Assembly (NCBI GenBank): GCA_017656305.1
Contig: JACDOG010000001.1
Coordinates: forward strand, 1 to 64,000
From: Thermoanaerobacteraceae bacterium
Lineage (GTDB): Bacteria; Bacillota; JADQBR01
Length of the DNA: 64,000 nt
Direction: 5' to 3'
Shown: piece by piece, positions 1 through 8,544 of the stretch
How positions within the stretch are numbered: the first letter of the stretch is position 1
Layout of the letters: each line of letters begins with the position of its first letter
Made by a program: the position numbers and the translations under genes
The notes under the pieces: model-generated
What the model saw: the letters and a program-made list of their open reading frames with translations, nothing else
The model's database searches: none
Told to the model about the DNA's origin: nothing

Positions 1-174
1 TATGTCAGGGAGCATAGTATCCAATATCCATAAATGGGGAGAATCGCCGATAGCTAGTTTCGCTGCTTCTCAGGTTAAAAAAGAGGAGACCTGCCAGCTT
101 TCTTTTTGCAAATAAGTAGTCAGCACGGAATTTAGATTGTTATCATCTTCAACTAAATAAATTCGAAAAGACAT
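1..174 (-). pseudogene. Response regulator receiver domain, N-terminal part, interrupted by TGA; runs off the window edge
   Basis: Translating the minus strand from the ATG at 174 gives a receiver-domain start: MSFRIYLVEDDNNL carries the acidic pair of two-component receivers, and LWILDTMLPDI carries the expected phospho-acceptor Asp in an LDxMLPD context, as in OmpR/PhoB-type regulators. The reading frame stays open on both sides of a single in-frame TGA at codon 35 (70-72), so only one codon breaks it. It is a pseudogene, a sequence error, or (less likely) a read-through site. The remainder of the gene lies left of base 1, so the output domain and any partner kinase are unseen. Confidence 0.7.
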
Positions 175-201
175 ATTTTAACCCCTTCAACCTAAATTAT
201 A

Positions 202-240
202 ACAAAAGGACGTGTTTTTTCACGACCACGTCCTTTTTTG
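202..240 (-). terminator. Rho-independent terminator
   Basis: Inverted repeat AAAAGGACGTG (204-214) / CACGTCCTTTT (227-237) with a T-rich tract on the minus-strand side. It lies just beyond the stop of the minus-strand repeat protein at 309 and before the response regulator at 174, so it probably ends the repeat-protein transcript. Confidence 0.75.
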
Positions 241-308
241 AGTATGCTCAATTGTATCCAGGGAGGTACTCTTTACTATTCTTGTCTCTGAGTTTTCCAG
301 TGTTGAAA

Positions 309-686
309 TTACTCTTGTTTCAGTTGTTTCATCTCTTCCCAAAATTGCTTGCGGGTAATCTCACCACTTTTAAGCTTTTCCTTCAGTTCCGCTATTTTTG
401 CTTTCAATTCTTCGGGGAGTTTTCTTCCTTTAAATTGGAACCTTTCAGGCATAATTTTCTTCATTTCTTCCCAAAACTGTTCGCGGGTAATCTCACCACT
501 TTTAAGCTTTTCCTTCAGTTCCGCTATTTTCGCTTTCAATTCTTCGGGGAGTTTTCTTCCTTTAAATTGGAACCTTTCAGGCATAATTTTCTTCATTTCT
601 TCCCAAAACTGTTCGCGGGTAATCTCACCACTTTTAAGCTTTTCCTTCAGTTCCGCTATTTTCGCTTTCAATTCTTCGGGAAGTTT
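309..686 (-). repeat. Three tandem 132-bp in-frame repeats
   Basis: Near-identical units at 555-686, 423-554 and 309-422 (last one partial) within the coding sequence. The period of exactly 132 bp is 44 codons, so copy-number change keeps the frame. The first and second downstream copies are almost base-identical, which suggests recent amplification. Confidence 0.9.
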
Positions 687-863
687 TCCTCTTTTACCAG
701 CCCATTCCTTTCCAAAATGTGTCCGTTCGGTAATTGCTGTACGTAACCTACTAAAATTCTTCTTATTCCTCTCATCGTTTACATTACTAATCGCGAATGC
801 TGCTGTGGACATCAAGAGTGTCAGGGCAAGAGTAATCGGGATTATACTTTTCTTCCAGTTAAT
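309..863 (-). CDS. Secreted protein with three SHOCT-like charged repeats
   Basis: About 185 residues. A signal peptide is visible (KK followed by IIPITLALTLLM and the STAAFA cleavage region), then a short linker and three copies of a 44-residue unit; the last is cut short by the stop. Each unit starts KLPEELKAK and contains LKSGEITREQFWEEM, a pattern like the short SHOCT helix pair (LxxGxITxExF). The start is uncertain. The AAAGGAG site on the minus strand is well spaced from an ATT codon at 863-861, while the in-frame GTG at 872-870 overlaps the Shine-Dalgarno site and the nearest ATG lies far upstream at 974. Function unknown; a highly charged helical exported protein. Confidence 0.6.
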   Translation of the reverse strand: MNWKKSIIPITLALTLLMSTAAFAISNVNDERNKKNFSRLRTAITERTHFGKEWAGKRGKLPEELKAKIAELKEKLKSGEITREQFWEEMKKIMPERFQFKGRKLPEELKAKIAELKEKLKSGEITREQFWEEMKKIMPERFQFKGRKLPEELKAKIAELKEKLKSGEITRKQFWEEMKQLKQE

Positions 864-1022
864 AGAAACCACTCCTTTCGAATTGTTTTGTTTTGAATAC
901 CTCCCTATTAGTAGTATGAGATAAAAGTGCGGAATAATTATCAAAAGTTTATGGGAAATTGTGAAATCAAACAACCTGAAAGCGGACAGTTACTATATAA
1001 TGGACGCGATTCCTAAATGCTG

Positions 1023-1103
1023 TTGACTAAATATTAATAATTAATTAAAATAAAAATGTACATGATATCTTTTTTTACGATGTAATTGATAATAATTTTC
1101 AAT
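1023..1103 (+). promoter_or_regulatory. feoAB promoter and Fur-box-like operator
   Basis: TTGACT (1023-1028) and TAAAAT (1046-1051) are separated by 17 bp, a good sigma-A promoter. At 1085-1103 the near-palindrome ATTGATAATAATTTTCAAT resembles the Fur box core (GATAATnATTATC type) in an AT-rich leader just before feoA. Iron repression by the Fur protein encoded at 39357 is inferred, not shown. Confidence 0.5.
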
Positions 1104-1140
1104 TAAAATTAATTAATGTTTAGAGGGAGAGGTGGGAATT

Positions 1141-1365
1141 TTGACTCTTGATCAGGCACGAAAAGGCTTGACTTACGTAGTTAAATCTATTCCTCGAGGT
1201 ACTGTTCAAGCCCAGGCCATTCGTTTCGGCGTCTATGAAGGTGAAAAAATCACGGTGGGCGAGATAATTCCTTTCGGACCCATTGTTATCTATAAGAATC
1301 GCCAGGAAATTGCCATTGGCCGCAGTCTTGCAAGGAAGATCGACATCGAGCAGGTGGAGGTGTAG
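1141..1365 (+). CDS. feoA: Ferrous iron transport protein A (FeoA)
   Basis: A 74-residue SH3-like FeoA protein that starts TLDQARKGL and has the usual small beta-barrel pattern (GVYEGEKITVGE, GPIVIYKNRQEIAIG). FeoA is a cytosolic accessory factor of the FeoB ferrous iron transporter. TTG at 1141 is chosen because GAGGTG lies six bases upstream and it places the family's TLDQ motif at residue 2; a GTG at 1132 is also in frame. The stop lies 4 bp before the feoB start, so the two genes are surely co-transcribed and probably translationally coupled. Confidence 0.9.
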   Translation: MTLDQARKGLTYVVKSIPRGTVQAQAIRFGVYEGEKITVGEIIPFGPIVIYKNRQEIAIGRSLARKIDIEQVEV

Positions 1366-1369
1366 TACA

Positions 1370-3214
1370 TTGCATTGCCATGACCTTTCGTACCATTTGA
1401 ACATACCAAAAGATGCCAAAAAGATTGTGCTTGCTGGAAACCCCAATGTAGGGAAGTCTGTAGTTTTTAATGCTCTTACCGGGATGTATGTGGACGTATC
1501 AAACTTTCCCGGCACAACTTTGGAAATTGCCTACGGCAGATACGGTAAGGATGTCATTCTGGACACGCCAGGTGTTTATGGTATATCTTCATTTAACGAT
1601 GAGGAAAAAGTAGCCCGGGATGTAATCCTGGGCGCCGATGTCGTAATCAACGTGGTGGATGCGGTGCATTTGGAAAGAGATCTGTTTTTGACGCAGCAAA
1701 TTATTGATACCGGAATACCCGTGGTTGTGGCGCTGAATATGGTGGATGAAGCGGAAAGCCAGGGTATTCGAATTGATGTAGACCTGCTTAGCGACCTGCT
1801 GGGAGTGCCGGTAATACCCACGGTGGCTACCAGGAAGGAAGGGTTGGAGGAATTACAGAAGGCTCTTAAGCATGCCCGGCCGGGGTTAGTTGACCACGAA
1901 TTGAAAAATAAACTAAAGAAGTTATTGGACAGAGTAGGTAGCCAAGGAGACGCGTTGCTGGTACTGGAAGGTGATGAACATGTTGCAACCCGCCACGGCA
2001 TTGAGCCGGGCAACATGCGAGAAGAGATATACCTGAGAAGGCGGCAGCGGGTTAACGATATCGTCGACCACGTGGTTAGCGAGACCGGTGACAAACTTTC
2101 CTTTAAAGCACGGTTGGGCCGGTGGATGATTTACCCTTGGACGGGTATTCCCATTCTGGTGTTGATCCTCTGGGTAATGTATGAAGTGATCGGGGTATTT
2201 ATCGCCCAGACTGTGGTCGGGATTACTGAAGAAACTGTCATGCAGGGCATGTACGAGCCCTTTATCCGGGACCTGCTGGTTCCCGTGCTGGGACAGGACA
2301 GCGTAATATCCCAGTTATTAATCGGAGAATTCGGCCTGCTGACTATGACCGTAACATATATCCTAGGGTTGTTGCTCCCGTTGGTGGTTGGTTTCTACTT
2401 TGCTCTGTCCGCCATGGAGGACTCCGGCTATCTGCCCCGATTGGCCGCTCTGGTGGACCGTGTGTTAACCAGCATCGGCCTCAACGGTCGGGCGGTCATT
2501 CCCATGATTTTGGGATTCGGCTGCGTCACCATGGCCACCATTACCACTAGGTTGTTGGGAACGGACAGGGAAAGACGTATTGCCATTTTCCTGTTGGCCC
2601 TAGCTATTCCATGTTCGGCCCAGCTGGCAGTCATTGTCAGCATGCTGTCCGGGTTGGGTGCCGGTTACGTGGCCCTGTATGTTGCGGTAATCTTTACTAT
2701 TTTGGTTATCGTCGGCACAATTTTAAACAAGGTCCTTCCCGGCCAATCTTCGGAACTGATGATTGACCTACCGCCGCTGCGCTTTCCGCGACTGGAAAAT
2801 GTTATCAAAAAGACGGTTACCAAATCCACCATGTTCTTGAAAGAGGCGACACCGCTGTTTGCCCTAGGGGCGTTGGTAATTGGTGTGCTGCAGGTGACGG
2901 GACTGCTGGAGTTGATACAGGAATTTTTTGCTCCTATTACGGTGGGATGGCTGCAGCTGCCCAAAGAGGCAGCCACCGCGTTTATCATGGGATTTGTAAG
3001 GCGGGATTTTGGTGCAGCCGGACTGTACAGCCTGGACTTGAGCCCCCTGCAAACAGTTGTTGCCCTGGTTACCATTACCCTGTTTGTACCCTGTATTGCC
3101 TCGGCTATGGTGATATTCAAGGAGCGGGGCAAGACGGAAACCATTGCCATTTGGACATCCATTCTGGTAATGGCGTTCCTGATTGGTGGTATCATGTCGC
3201 AGGTAGTCATATAA
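1370..3214 (+). CDS. feoB: Ferrous iron transport protein B (FeoB)
   Basis: A 614-residue membrane iron transporter with an N-terminal G domain: G1 GNPNVGKS, G3 DTPGVYG and G4 NMVD. A helical insert follows, then the polytopic domain with its two gate regions; GFGC and PCSAQ are the conserved Cys-containing segments. It imports Fe(II) across the cytoplasmic membrane. TTG at 1370 is preferred because GGAGGTG precedes it by seven bases; an upstream ATG at 1283 would overlap feoA extensively. It is shorter than the E. coli protein (about 770 residues) and ends soon after the last membrane helix. A Cys-rich peptide gene follows, as in many feo operons. Confidence 0.95.
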   Translation: MHCHDLSYHLNIPKDAKKIVLAGNPNVGKSVVFNALTGMYVDVSNFPGTTLEIAYGRYGKDVILDTPGVYGISSFNDEEKVARDVILGADVVINVVDAVHLERDLFLTQQIIDTGIPVVVALNMVDEAESQGIRIDVDLLSDLLGVPVIPTVATRKEGLEELQKALKHARPGLVDHELKNKLKKLLDRVGSQGDALLVLEGDEHVATRHGIEPGNMREEIYLRRRQRVNDIVDHVVSETGDKLSFKARLGRWMIYPWTGIPILVLILWVMYEVIGVFIAQTVVGITEETVMQGMYEPFIRDLLVPVLGQDSVISQLLIGEFGLLTMTVTYILGLLLPLVVGFYFALSAMEDSGYLPRLAALVDRVLTSIGLNGRAVIPMILGFGCVTMATITTRLLGTDRERRIAIFLLALAIPCSAQLAVIVSMLSGLGAGYVALYVAVIFTILVIVGTILNKVLPGQSSELMIDLPPLRFPRLENVIKKTVTKSTMFLKEATPLFALGALVIGVLQVTGLLELIQEFFAPITVGWLQLPKEAATAFIMGFVRRDFGAAGLYSLDLSPLQTVVALVTITLFVPCIASAMVIFKERGKTETIAIWTSILVMAFLIGGIMSQVVI

Positions 3215-3240
3215 ATGGCATATGTTTAGGAGGACTTAGT

Positions 3241-3378
3241 ATGGCGGAACGGGAGGTTACATGTCCCCGGTGCGGTTTGAAAGTAAAATTAACTGGGACC
3301 AGTCGCTGCCCCAGGTGCAACTTTTTCCTGCTGCATGCCGCTGATTGCAGCGGGTGTGGCAAGTGTCTCAAAAAATAG
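3241..3378 (+). CDS. Small zinc-ribbon protein downstream of feoB
   Basis: A 45-residue protein with CPRCG, CPRC and CSGCGKC motifs, so at least two metal-binding pairs plus a C-terminal Cys cluster. ATG at 3241 follows GGAGG. It sits 26 bp after feoB and before a terminator, in the place where many Firmicutes carry small Cys-rich Feo accessory proteins. Its sequence does not let me assign it to a named family; a role in iron handling is inferred from context only. Confidence 0.8.
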   Translation: MAEREVTCPRCGLKVKLTGTSRCPRCNFFLLHAADCSGCGKCLKK

Positions 3379-3390
3379 AATGTGTTTTGT

Positions 3391-3417
3391 CAGCCTTATG
3401 TGGCTGCTTTTTTTTTA
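3391..3417 (+). terminator. Terminator of the feo operon
   Basis: CAGCC (3391-3395) / GGCTG (3402-3406) stem followed by C and a run of nine T. Confidence 0.8.
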
Positions 3418-3523
3418 TCTTTTTTGTGGCCGGTGCCGTAGTCATAATATCTTGGAATTTAACTATACTATAATTGACAATATTTAACTGAAATATACCG
3501 ATAAAGACAAGGGAGGAATCTGT

Positions 3524-4363
3524 TTGGCAAGCCGCAGAGTCAACCGGTTAAATAATTTAACCGGGTCCCAATGGCTGTACTTCACCAACACCATATACAT
3601 CACCAACTTTCCCCCGGATGAAACGCACAAGCTGCGCCAAAAGCACGGTGCCATCAAACCCCCGCAGCTAATGGCACAGCTTATCGAATTTTTTACCAAA
3701 AAGGGACAGATAGTTTTAGACCCTTTTGCCGGCGTGGGCAGTACCTTAATCGGTGCTTCCTTAACCGGACGTCGGGCCATCGGTTTTGAACTAAATCCTG
3801 AATGGGTGGATATCTACAGGACGTTACAGGCCAATTATGTGGTGGATAACAATAAACTTGTTCTAAAACATAAGACAAGCGACGGGGCGCCGCTCTGCAA
3901 TGAAATGTTCAGCGGGGATTGCCTAGAGCTCATTACCGGGCTGGAGGATGAAAGTATGCATGCGGTCATTACCGACCCGCCTTACGGGTGCCAGCACAAC
4001 ACCGGTACGTTTCAGGAAGAGACCAATTTCAATATGTTCAGCGATATGGCAGCCGACTTCGGCAACGCGGCCAGTTTTGCAGATTTTTTGGAGAAGATGG
4101 AACAGTTGGGCAAAGAAGTGCTACGGGTATTGAAACCCGAAAAATATTTTGTCATCATCGTTGGAGACAGGTATCGTGACGGGGAATACGTACCCCTGGG
4201 CTATCTAGTTGCGGAAAGAATGCGCAAGGTCGGGTTTTCCTTTAAGGGACTGCGTATCTGGTGTAACAAGGCCACTCAGCGCCCCTTAAAACCTTATGCC
4301 ATTCCCATCAGTTTTGTACCCAATATAACCCACCAAAATATTCTCATATTAAAAAAGGACTGA
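3524..4363 (+). CDS. Solitary DNA methyltransferase (N4-cytosine or N6-adenine type)
   Basis: A 279-residue S-adenosylmethionine-dependent DNA amino-methyltransferase. SAM-binding motif I DPFAGVGST lies near residue 68 and the catalytic TDPPYG motif IV near residue 152, so motif I precedes motif IV. A C-terminal stretch with RVLKPEKYFV is motif-VIII-like. TTG at 3524 follows GGAGGAAT. No restriction endonuclease or specificity subunit is adjacent and terminators isolate it on both sides, so it is an orphan enzyme, possibly with an epigenetic role. The recognition sequence cannot be inferred. Confidence 0.85.
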   Translation: MASRRVNRLNNLTGSQWLYFTNTIYITNFPPDETHKLRQKHGAIKPPQLMAQLIEFFTKKGQIVLDPFAGVGSTLIGASLTGRRAIGFELNPEWVDIYRTLQANYVVDNNKLVLKHKTSDGAPLCNEMFSGDCLELITGLEDESMHAVITDPPYGCQHNTGTFQEETNFNMFSDMAADFGNAASFADFLEKMEQLGKEVLRVLKPEKYFVIIVGDRYRDGEYVPLGYLVAERMRKVGFSFKGLRIWCNKATQRPLKPYAIPISFVPNITHQNILILKKD

Positions 4364-4387
4364 AAACAGGGTTGTCTTAAAAATTTT

Positions 4388-4425
4388 GCCGGTGCCGCCA
4401 GAATGGGCTGCACCGGCATTGTTTT
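4388..4425 (+). terminator. Terminator after the methyltransferase
   Basis: GCCGGTGC (4388-4395) / GCACCGGC (4410-4417), followed by ATTGTTTT. Confidence 0.7.
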
Positions 4426-4506
4426 GCTCAAGAATGATATGGAAAATAACTTGAGGGGTGTTGCTGACTTTAGTAAACTAAAATAAACGGGAGAGGAGGA
4501 ATAGTT

Positions 4507-5214
4507 TTGAGCAAGGGTTTGCTTATTTTTGACTTTGACGATACCCTTGTCAGTACCAATCCGGTTTTTGATGCTGCGAAAATGCGTTTTGTTTCCCTGA
4601 TAAGGCGGCTGACACTGGACGTACCGAATTTACTGGAGATAGTAAATGAGTATGATAAACAGCTGGTAAGAGAAAAGGGATTTGCTAGGGACTGTTTTCC
4701 CCGGGCCCTGGTACGGGCTTACAAGTACTGCTGTCAGTTTCACGGCAAGCAGGCGGATGAGCAAGTGGTCAGGGAGATTGAGAATATCGGATGGTGGGTA
4801 TTTGACCAACCCCTGGAAGTCAAAGAGGGTGTGCCGGAGGTTCTCCCGGCTTTAAGGGAGAACTACGTGATGCTGCTGGTAACCAAGGGTGACAGGAAGC
4901 ATCAGATGACGAAGGTGCAGGAAAGCGGGTTAGACAGGTATTTTGACGATGTTTTTGTGGTGAATGAAAAAGATGCCACACTGTTTTCCAGTCTGTGCTG
5001 GAATTTCGCAGGTTCCTTACGAGACTGCTGGTCTATCGGCAACAGTATTAAATCGGATATCAACCCGGCGTTGTGTGCCGGGATTAACGCCATTTTAATG
5101 CGTGCTCCTACCTGGGATTTTGAAACGGAACCGCTGCTTGCTCCGGTTCCGGAGGTGGAAAAAATGTATGAAGTCAGGTTTATTTTGGAAGAGCAATCGG
5201 AAGAAACGGGTTAG
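4507..5214 (+). CDS. HAD-superfamily hydrolase
   Basis: A 235-residue cytosolic HAD phosphatase-like protein. Motif I is DFDDTLV at residues 9-15 with the nucleophile Asp, motif II is the Thr in LLVTKGD, and a C-terminal SIGNSIKSDI segment supplies the acidic motif IV. A helical cap lies between motifs I and II (residues about 20-110). TTG at 4507 follows GAGGAGGAAT. Substrate unknown; the family includes phosphoglycolate and nucleotide phosphatases. Confidence 0.85.
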   Translation: MSKGLLIFDFDDTLVSTNPVFDAAKMRFVSLIRRLTLDVPNLLEIVNEYDKQLVREKGFARDCFPRALVRAYKYCCQFHGKQADEQVVREIENIGWWVFDQPLEVKEGVPEVLPALRENYVMLLVTKGDRKHQMTKVQESGLDRYFDDVFVVNEKDATLFSSLCWNFAGSLRDCWSIGNSIKSDINPALCAGINAILMRAPTWDFETEPLLAPVPEVEKMYEVRFILEEQSEETG

Positions 5215-5260
5215 CGGGTGCAACTTACACCGGACTGCCGCAACAAAGCCCATACTTGTT

Positions 5261-5294
5261 AAACTCACTCCCCGAGTGAGTTTTATTTTTTTTT
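5261..5294 (+). terminator. Terminator after the HAD hydrolase
   Basis: AAACTCACT / AGTGAGTTT stem around a CCCCG loop, followed by a T-rich tract. Confidence 0.8.
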
Positions 5295-5461
5295 TAGTTG
5301 AGCCTGCAAGCTTGCCAAGTTAACCGGTGTTACCAAAGGATGGGAGCTGTCCGGACTGGTGCAACGTATTTTCAGCGTTAACAAGCAAAGCATGAATGAA
5401 AAATTTACCGGAAGGGGTATACTAGATAAATACCTATGCTACATGTAAGGGGGGCGTAAAT

Positions 5462-7477
5462 TTGCGCGGATTTAATGGGCCAGCTGCAAACCGGTTGTTG
5501 CTGGTTGGATATTTACTGGTATTTATGATAGTGCTGTCCGGCTGCGGGCTGCCGCCGCTGCCAAAACCGCAGATTCCCGAAACCACCATCCTGTTGGATA
5601 TTAACGGCAGGGAAATTGGTGCTCTCTTTGAAGAAAACCGGATTGTCGTCTCCGGTGAGCAGATACCGGACAGCATGCGGAAGGCCATTGTGGCTGTGGA
5701 AGACGAGCGGTTTTACCGGCACCAAGGCTTTGACCTGCTGGGTATAGCCCGTGCTTTGTACCGCAATATCAGGGCGTGGGATATAGTAGAAGGGGGCAGC
5801 ACCTTAACCCAGCAGCTGGCCAAAAACCTCTACCTGACGCAGAAGCGGACACTATCGCGAAAAATAAAGGAAGCGCTGCTGACCGTACAACTGGAAAGAA
5901 CTTATACGAAAACGGAAATTCTTGACATGTACCTGAATCAGGTCTATTTTGGCCAAGGGGCATATGGTGTAGAGGCGGCTGCCAGGCGGTATTTTAATAA
6001 ATCGGCTAGGGACCTGACTCTCTGGGAAAGTGCCATGCTGGCGGCGTTACCCAGGGCGCCAAGCTATTATGACCCGTACAAGCGGCCGGAAGTAGTAAAA
6101 AAGCGCAGGGATTTTGTCCTCGGTAAGATGGCGGAGTTAAATTTTATCAGTGACAAGCAGAAAGAGTTTGCCCAGCGCCAGCCGCTGGTAGTAGCACCCA
6201 GGGAAAACAAGCAGCAGGCCCCCTATTTTGTCCAGGAAGTAATCAAAAGACTTACGGAACGTTTTCCTGAAGAATTTATCTACCGGGGCGGTTTGAAAGT
6301 ATATACTTCGCTGGATTTGGACATGCAGCATGCTGCGGAAAGAGCGGTGGCGGAGGTTCTGTCCTCACAGGACCCGGAGTTGGAGGCGGCACTGGTGGCC
6401 ATTGATAACAAAACGGGGTATGTTAAAGCACTGGTTGGCGGGCGGGACTTCAACAAAAGCCAGTTTAACAGAGCGCTGACCCCTCACCAGCCGGGCTCGG
6501 CCATGAAGCCATTCCTGTACACCGCAGCAATTGACAGGGGATACACGCAGGCCAGCATGATAAAATGTGAGCCAGTGGAATATAAGTTGCCTGGTGGCGA
6601 GACCTACAAGCCCGGTGATTACGGGGATACTCCGTATCATTACCGCAACTTCACCTTGAAGGAGGCGCTGCAGCGTTCTGATAACGTGGTTGCCGTGAGA
6701 TTGAACAACTTCATGGGCCCCCAGGCTATGGTTGAGACGGCAAAGGAAATGGGGATTGAAACCCGGCTCCGGCCTTATCTGTCGCTACCCCTGGGCACTA
6801 TTGAAGTTACGCCCCTGGAAATGGCCCGAGCATATGCTACTCTGGCCAATCAAGGTATCAAGGTAGAGCCCATATTTATTGTCAAGGTGGTCGATGAAAA
6901 TGGTAATATTTTATTGGAAAACAGGCCGCAGCGTGAGGTGGTTCTATCCAAAAGCACGGCATATATCGTTATGGATATGATGCAGTCAGTACTGCAGCCG
7001 GGAGGGACCGCTGTCAACATCCGGCGCTACATTAGTCGCCCTGCAGCGGGCAAGACCGGTACCACCAACGAATTTCGTGATGCCTGGTTTGCCGGATTTA
7101 CTCCGGAGCTTTCCGCTGCAGTATACGTGGGATTTGATGACAAGCGCCCGGTTTGGATACCCGGGGGAATAGTAGCGGGACCCATTTGGGGCAAATTTAT
7201 GGCCGGTGCGCTTAAAAATGTACCGGTGACCAGCTTTCCCGTCCCGCAAAACATTGTTAAGGTAAAAATTTGCCTGGATTCCGGGTTGCGGGCTACGGAG
7301 TACTGCCCGAGGGTAATGACCATGAGTTTTGTCAGGGGGACAGAGCCCCAGGAGTGGGATACTTCCCACAACCCCCCGTGGAGCTGGCGGGAGGAAAGTG
7401 AACCGGATGACAGGGAGCCCGGTGCCGGTTTGCCGTGGAAAGAGCTGCTGGACAGGATAATTAACGGGCGGCCGTAA
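5462..7477 (+). CDS. Class A penicillin-binding protein (transglycosylase/transpeptidase) with a lipobox-like N-terminus
   Basis: A 671-residue bifunctional peptidoglycan synthase. The GT51 domain has the catalytic Glu80 in EDERFYRHQGFD and GGSTLTQQLAKN near 111-122. The transpeptidase domain has the nucleophile Ser346 in GSAMKP, SDN at 406-408 and KTG at 531-533. It acts on the outer face of the membrane, polymerising lipid II and crosslinking strands. The N-terminal hydrophobic segment ends in LSGC (25-28), a perfect lipobox, where class A PBPs normally have an uncleaved anchor. TTG at 5462 follows a G-rich site. It looks like the PBP1A/PbpF group. Confidence 0.93.
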   Translation: MRGFNGPAANRLLLVGYLLVFMIVLSGCGLPPLPKPQIPETTILLDINGREIGALFEENRIVVSGEQIPDSMRKAIVAVEDERFYRHQGFDLLGIARALYRNIRAWDIVEGGSTLTQQLAKNLYLTQKRTLSRKIKEALLTVQLERTYTKTEILDMYLNQVYFGQGAYGVEAAARRYFNKSARDLTLWESAMLAALPRAPSYYDPYKRPEVVKKRRDFVLGKMAELNFISDKQKEFAQRQPLVVAPRENKQQAPYFVQEVIKRLTERFPEEFIYRGGLKVYTSLDLDMQHAAERAVAEVLSSQDPELEAALVAIDNKTGYVKALVGGRDFNKSQFNRALTPHQPGSAMKPFLYTAAIDRGYTQASMIKCEPVEYKLPGGETYKPGDYGDTPYHYRNFTLKEALQRSDNVVAVRLNNFMGPQAMVETAKEMGIETRLRPYLSLPLGTIEVTPLEMARAYATLANQGIKVEPIFIVKVVDENGNILLENRPQREVVLSKSTAYIVMDMMQSVLQPGGTAVNIRRYISRPAAGKTGTTNEFRDAWFAGFTPELSAAVYVGFDDKRPVWIPGGIVAGPIWGKFMAGALKNVPVTSFPVPQNIVKVKICLDSGLRATEYCPRVMTMSFVRGTEPQEWDTSHNPPWSWREESEPDDREPGAGLPWKELLDRIINGRP

Positions 7478-7560
7478 TAGTAGGGTTTTGCTGGTTGGCA
7501 GGAGATAAACCTGCCAACAGCGAAATCAAAGGAAGAAGTTGGGTGTCAGGGAGGGATTGT

Positions 7561-8307
7561 ATGGATTACCAACAGCGATTAACCCGAGCAAAAAAACTTT
7601 TGGAACAATCCAAGAGGGTTTTTGCCCTTACCGGAGCGGGAATCAGTACCGAAAGCGGCATTCCGGACTACCGCAGTCCCGGAACCGGCTTATGGGAAAA
7701 GGTAAACCCTTTGAAAACAGCATCGGCCAGTGCCTTGCGGAACGACCCAGCAGAATTTTATCGCACCACCATTGCACAGTGGCGAGAATTCAGCAAAGCT
7801 GAACCCAATGCCGGTCACTATGCACTTAAGGAACTTGAAGAAAACGGCTATATTCTCGGTATCATCACTCAGAATATTGACGGACTGCACCTTAAAGCAG
7901 GTTCTCAAAGCGTGCTGGAAGTACACGGTCACCTGCGCACGGCCCGCTGTATGCAGTGCGAGAACCGGGTCCTCTTTGAAGAGATTACCAGACAACTGGA
8001 TGCGGGGACCAATCCGCCGCGGTGCGCCAAGTGTTCCGGGGTGCTGCGTCCGGATGTGGTGTTGTTTGAAGACCCCATGTCCGAGGATTTCTTAAAGGCC
8101 TCAAAGGTGCTATCCGGGTGTGACCTGTTGCTGGTAATTGGCACCAGTCTTCAGGTTTACCCGGTGGCAACTCTACCGCAGCTGGCTAAGAGGCTGATCA
8201 TCATCAATAAGATGCCGACACCATATGATAATCAGGCGGAACTTATCTTCAGGGAAAGCATCGGCCAGGTGTTGACCGACTTGAAGAATTTATGCTTGGT
8301 AGATTAG
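7561..8307 (+). CDS. NAD-dependent protein deacylase, sirtuin (SIR2) family
   Basis: A 248-residue sirtuin. The NAD-binding motifs GAGISTESGIPDYRS, QNIDGLH and GTSLQVYP are all present, with a catalytic His in VHGH. A structural zinc site is formed by CMQC and CAKC. It removes acyl groups from lysines using NAD; acetyl-CoA and propionyl-CoA synthetases are common targets. ATG at 7561 is chosen because GGGAGGG precedes it. It lies 83 bp after the PBP gene, possibly co-transcribed. It fits a cell with high acyl-CoA flux, but the partner is unknown. Confidence 0.93.
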   Translation: MDYQQRLTRAKKLLEQSKRVFALTGAGISTESGIPDYRSPGTGLWEKVNPLKTASASALRNDPAEFYRTTIAQWREFSKAEPNAGHYALKELEENGYILGIITQNIDGLHLKAGSQSVLEVHGHLRTARCMQCENRVLFEEITRQLDAGTNPPRCAKCSGVLRPDVVLFEDPMSEDFLKASKVLSGCDLLLVIGTSLQVYPVATLPQLAKRLIIINKMPTPYDNQAELIFRESIGQVLTDLKNLCLVD

Positions 8308-8435
8308 CTAGGAAATACTACCTGCTGCTGTGGCCGGGCATACCACAACCCTTGTGTTCATAATAACGAGGGAAAATTTTTCAAATTGTTTGTAAACAGT
8401 GAAAATTTTCTATATTAGAACTTATTGCCTCTCCC

Positions 8436-8464
8436 TTGCGAGCCGTTTTTACCGGTAGTATAAT
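8436..8464 (+). promoter_or_regulatory. Sigma-A promoter of pduL
   Basis: TTGCGA (8436-8441), 17-bp spacer, TATAAT (8459-8464), 80 bp upstream of pduL. Confidence 0.65.
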
Positions 8465-8544
8465 AGGGGCGAGTGGTAGTAAAGTATCGGTGAATGGTTG
8501 AATTTGGATGGTGAATGGTTGAAGCGGCTTAAGGAGGGGTAACC

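Noticed and set aside
252-924. Long plus-strand frames opposite the repeat protein
   Set aside because: They are mirror images of the 132-bp repeats; no ribosome site and phenylalanine/serine-rich nonsense composition.
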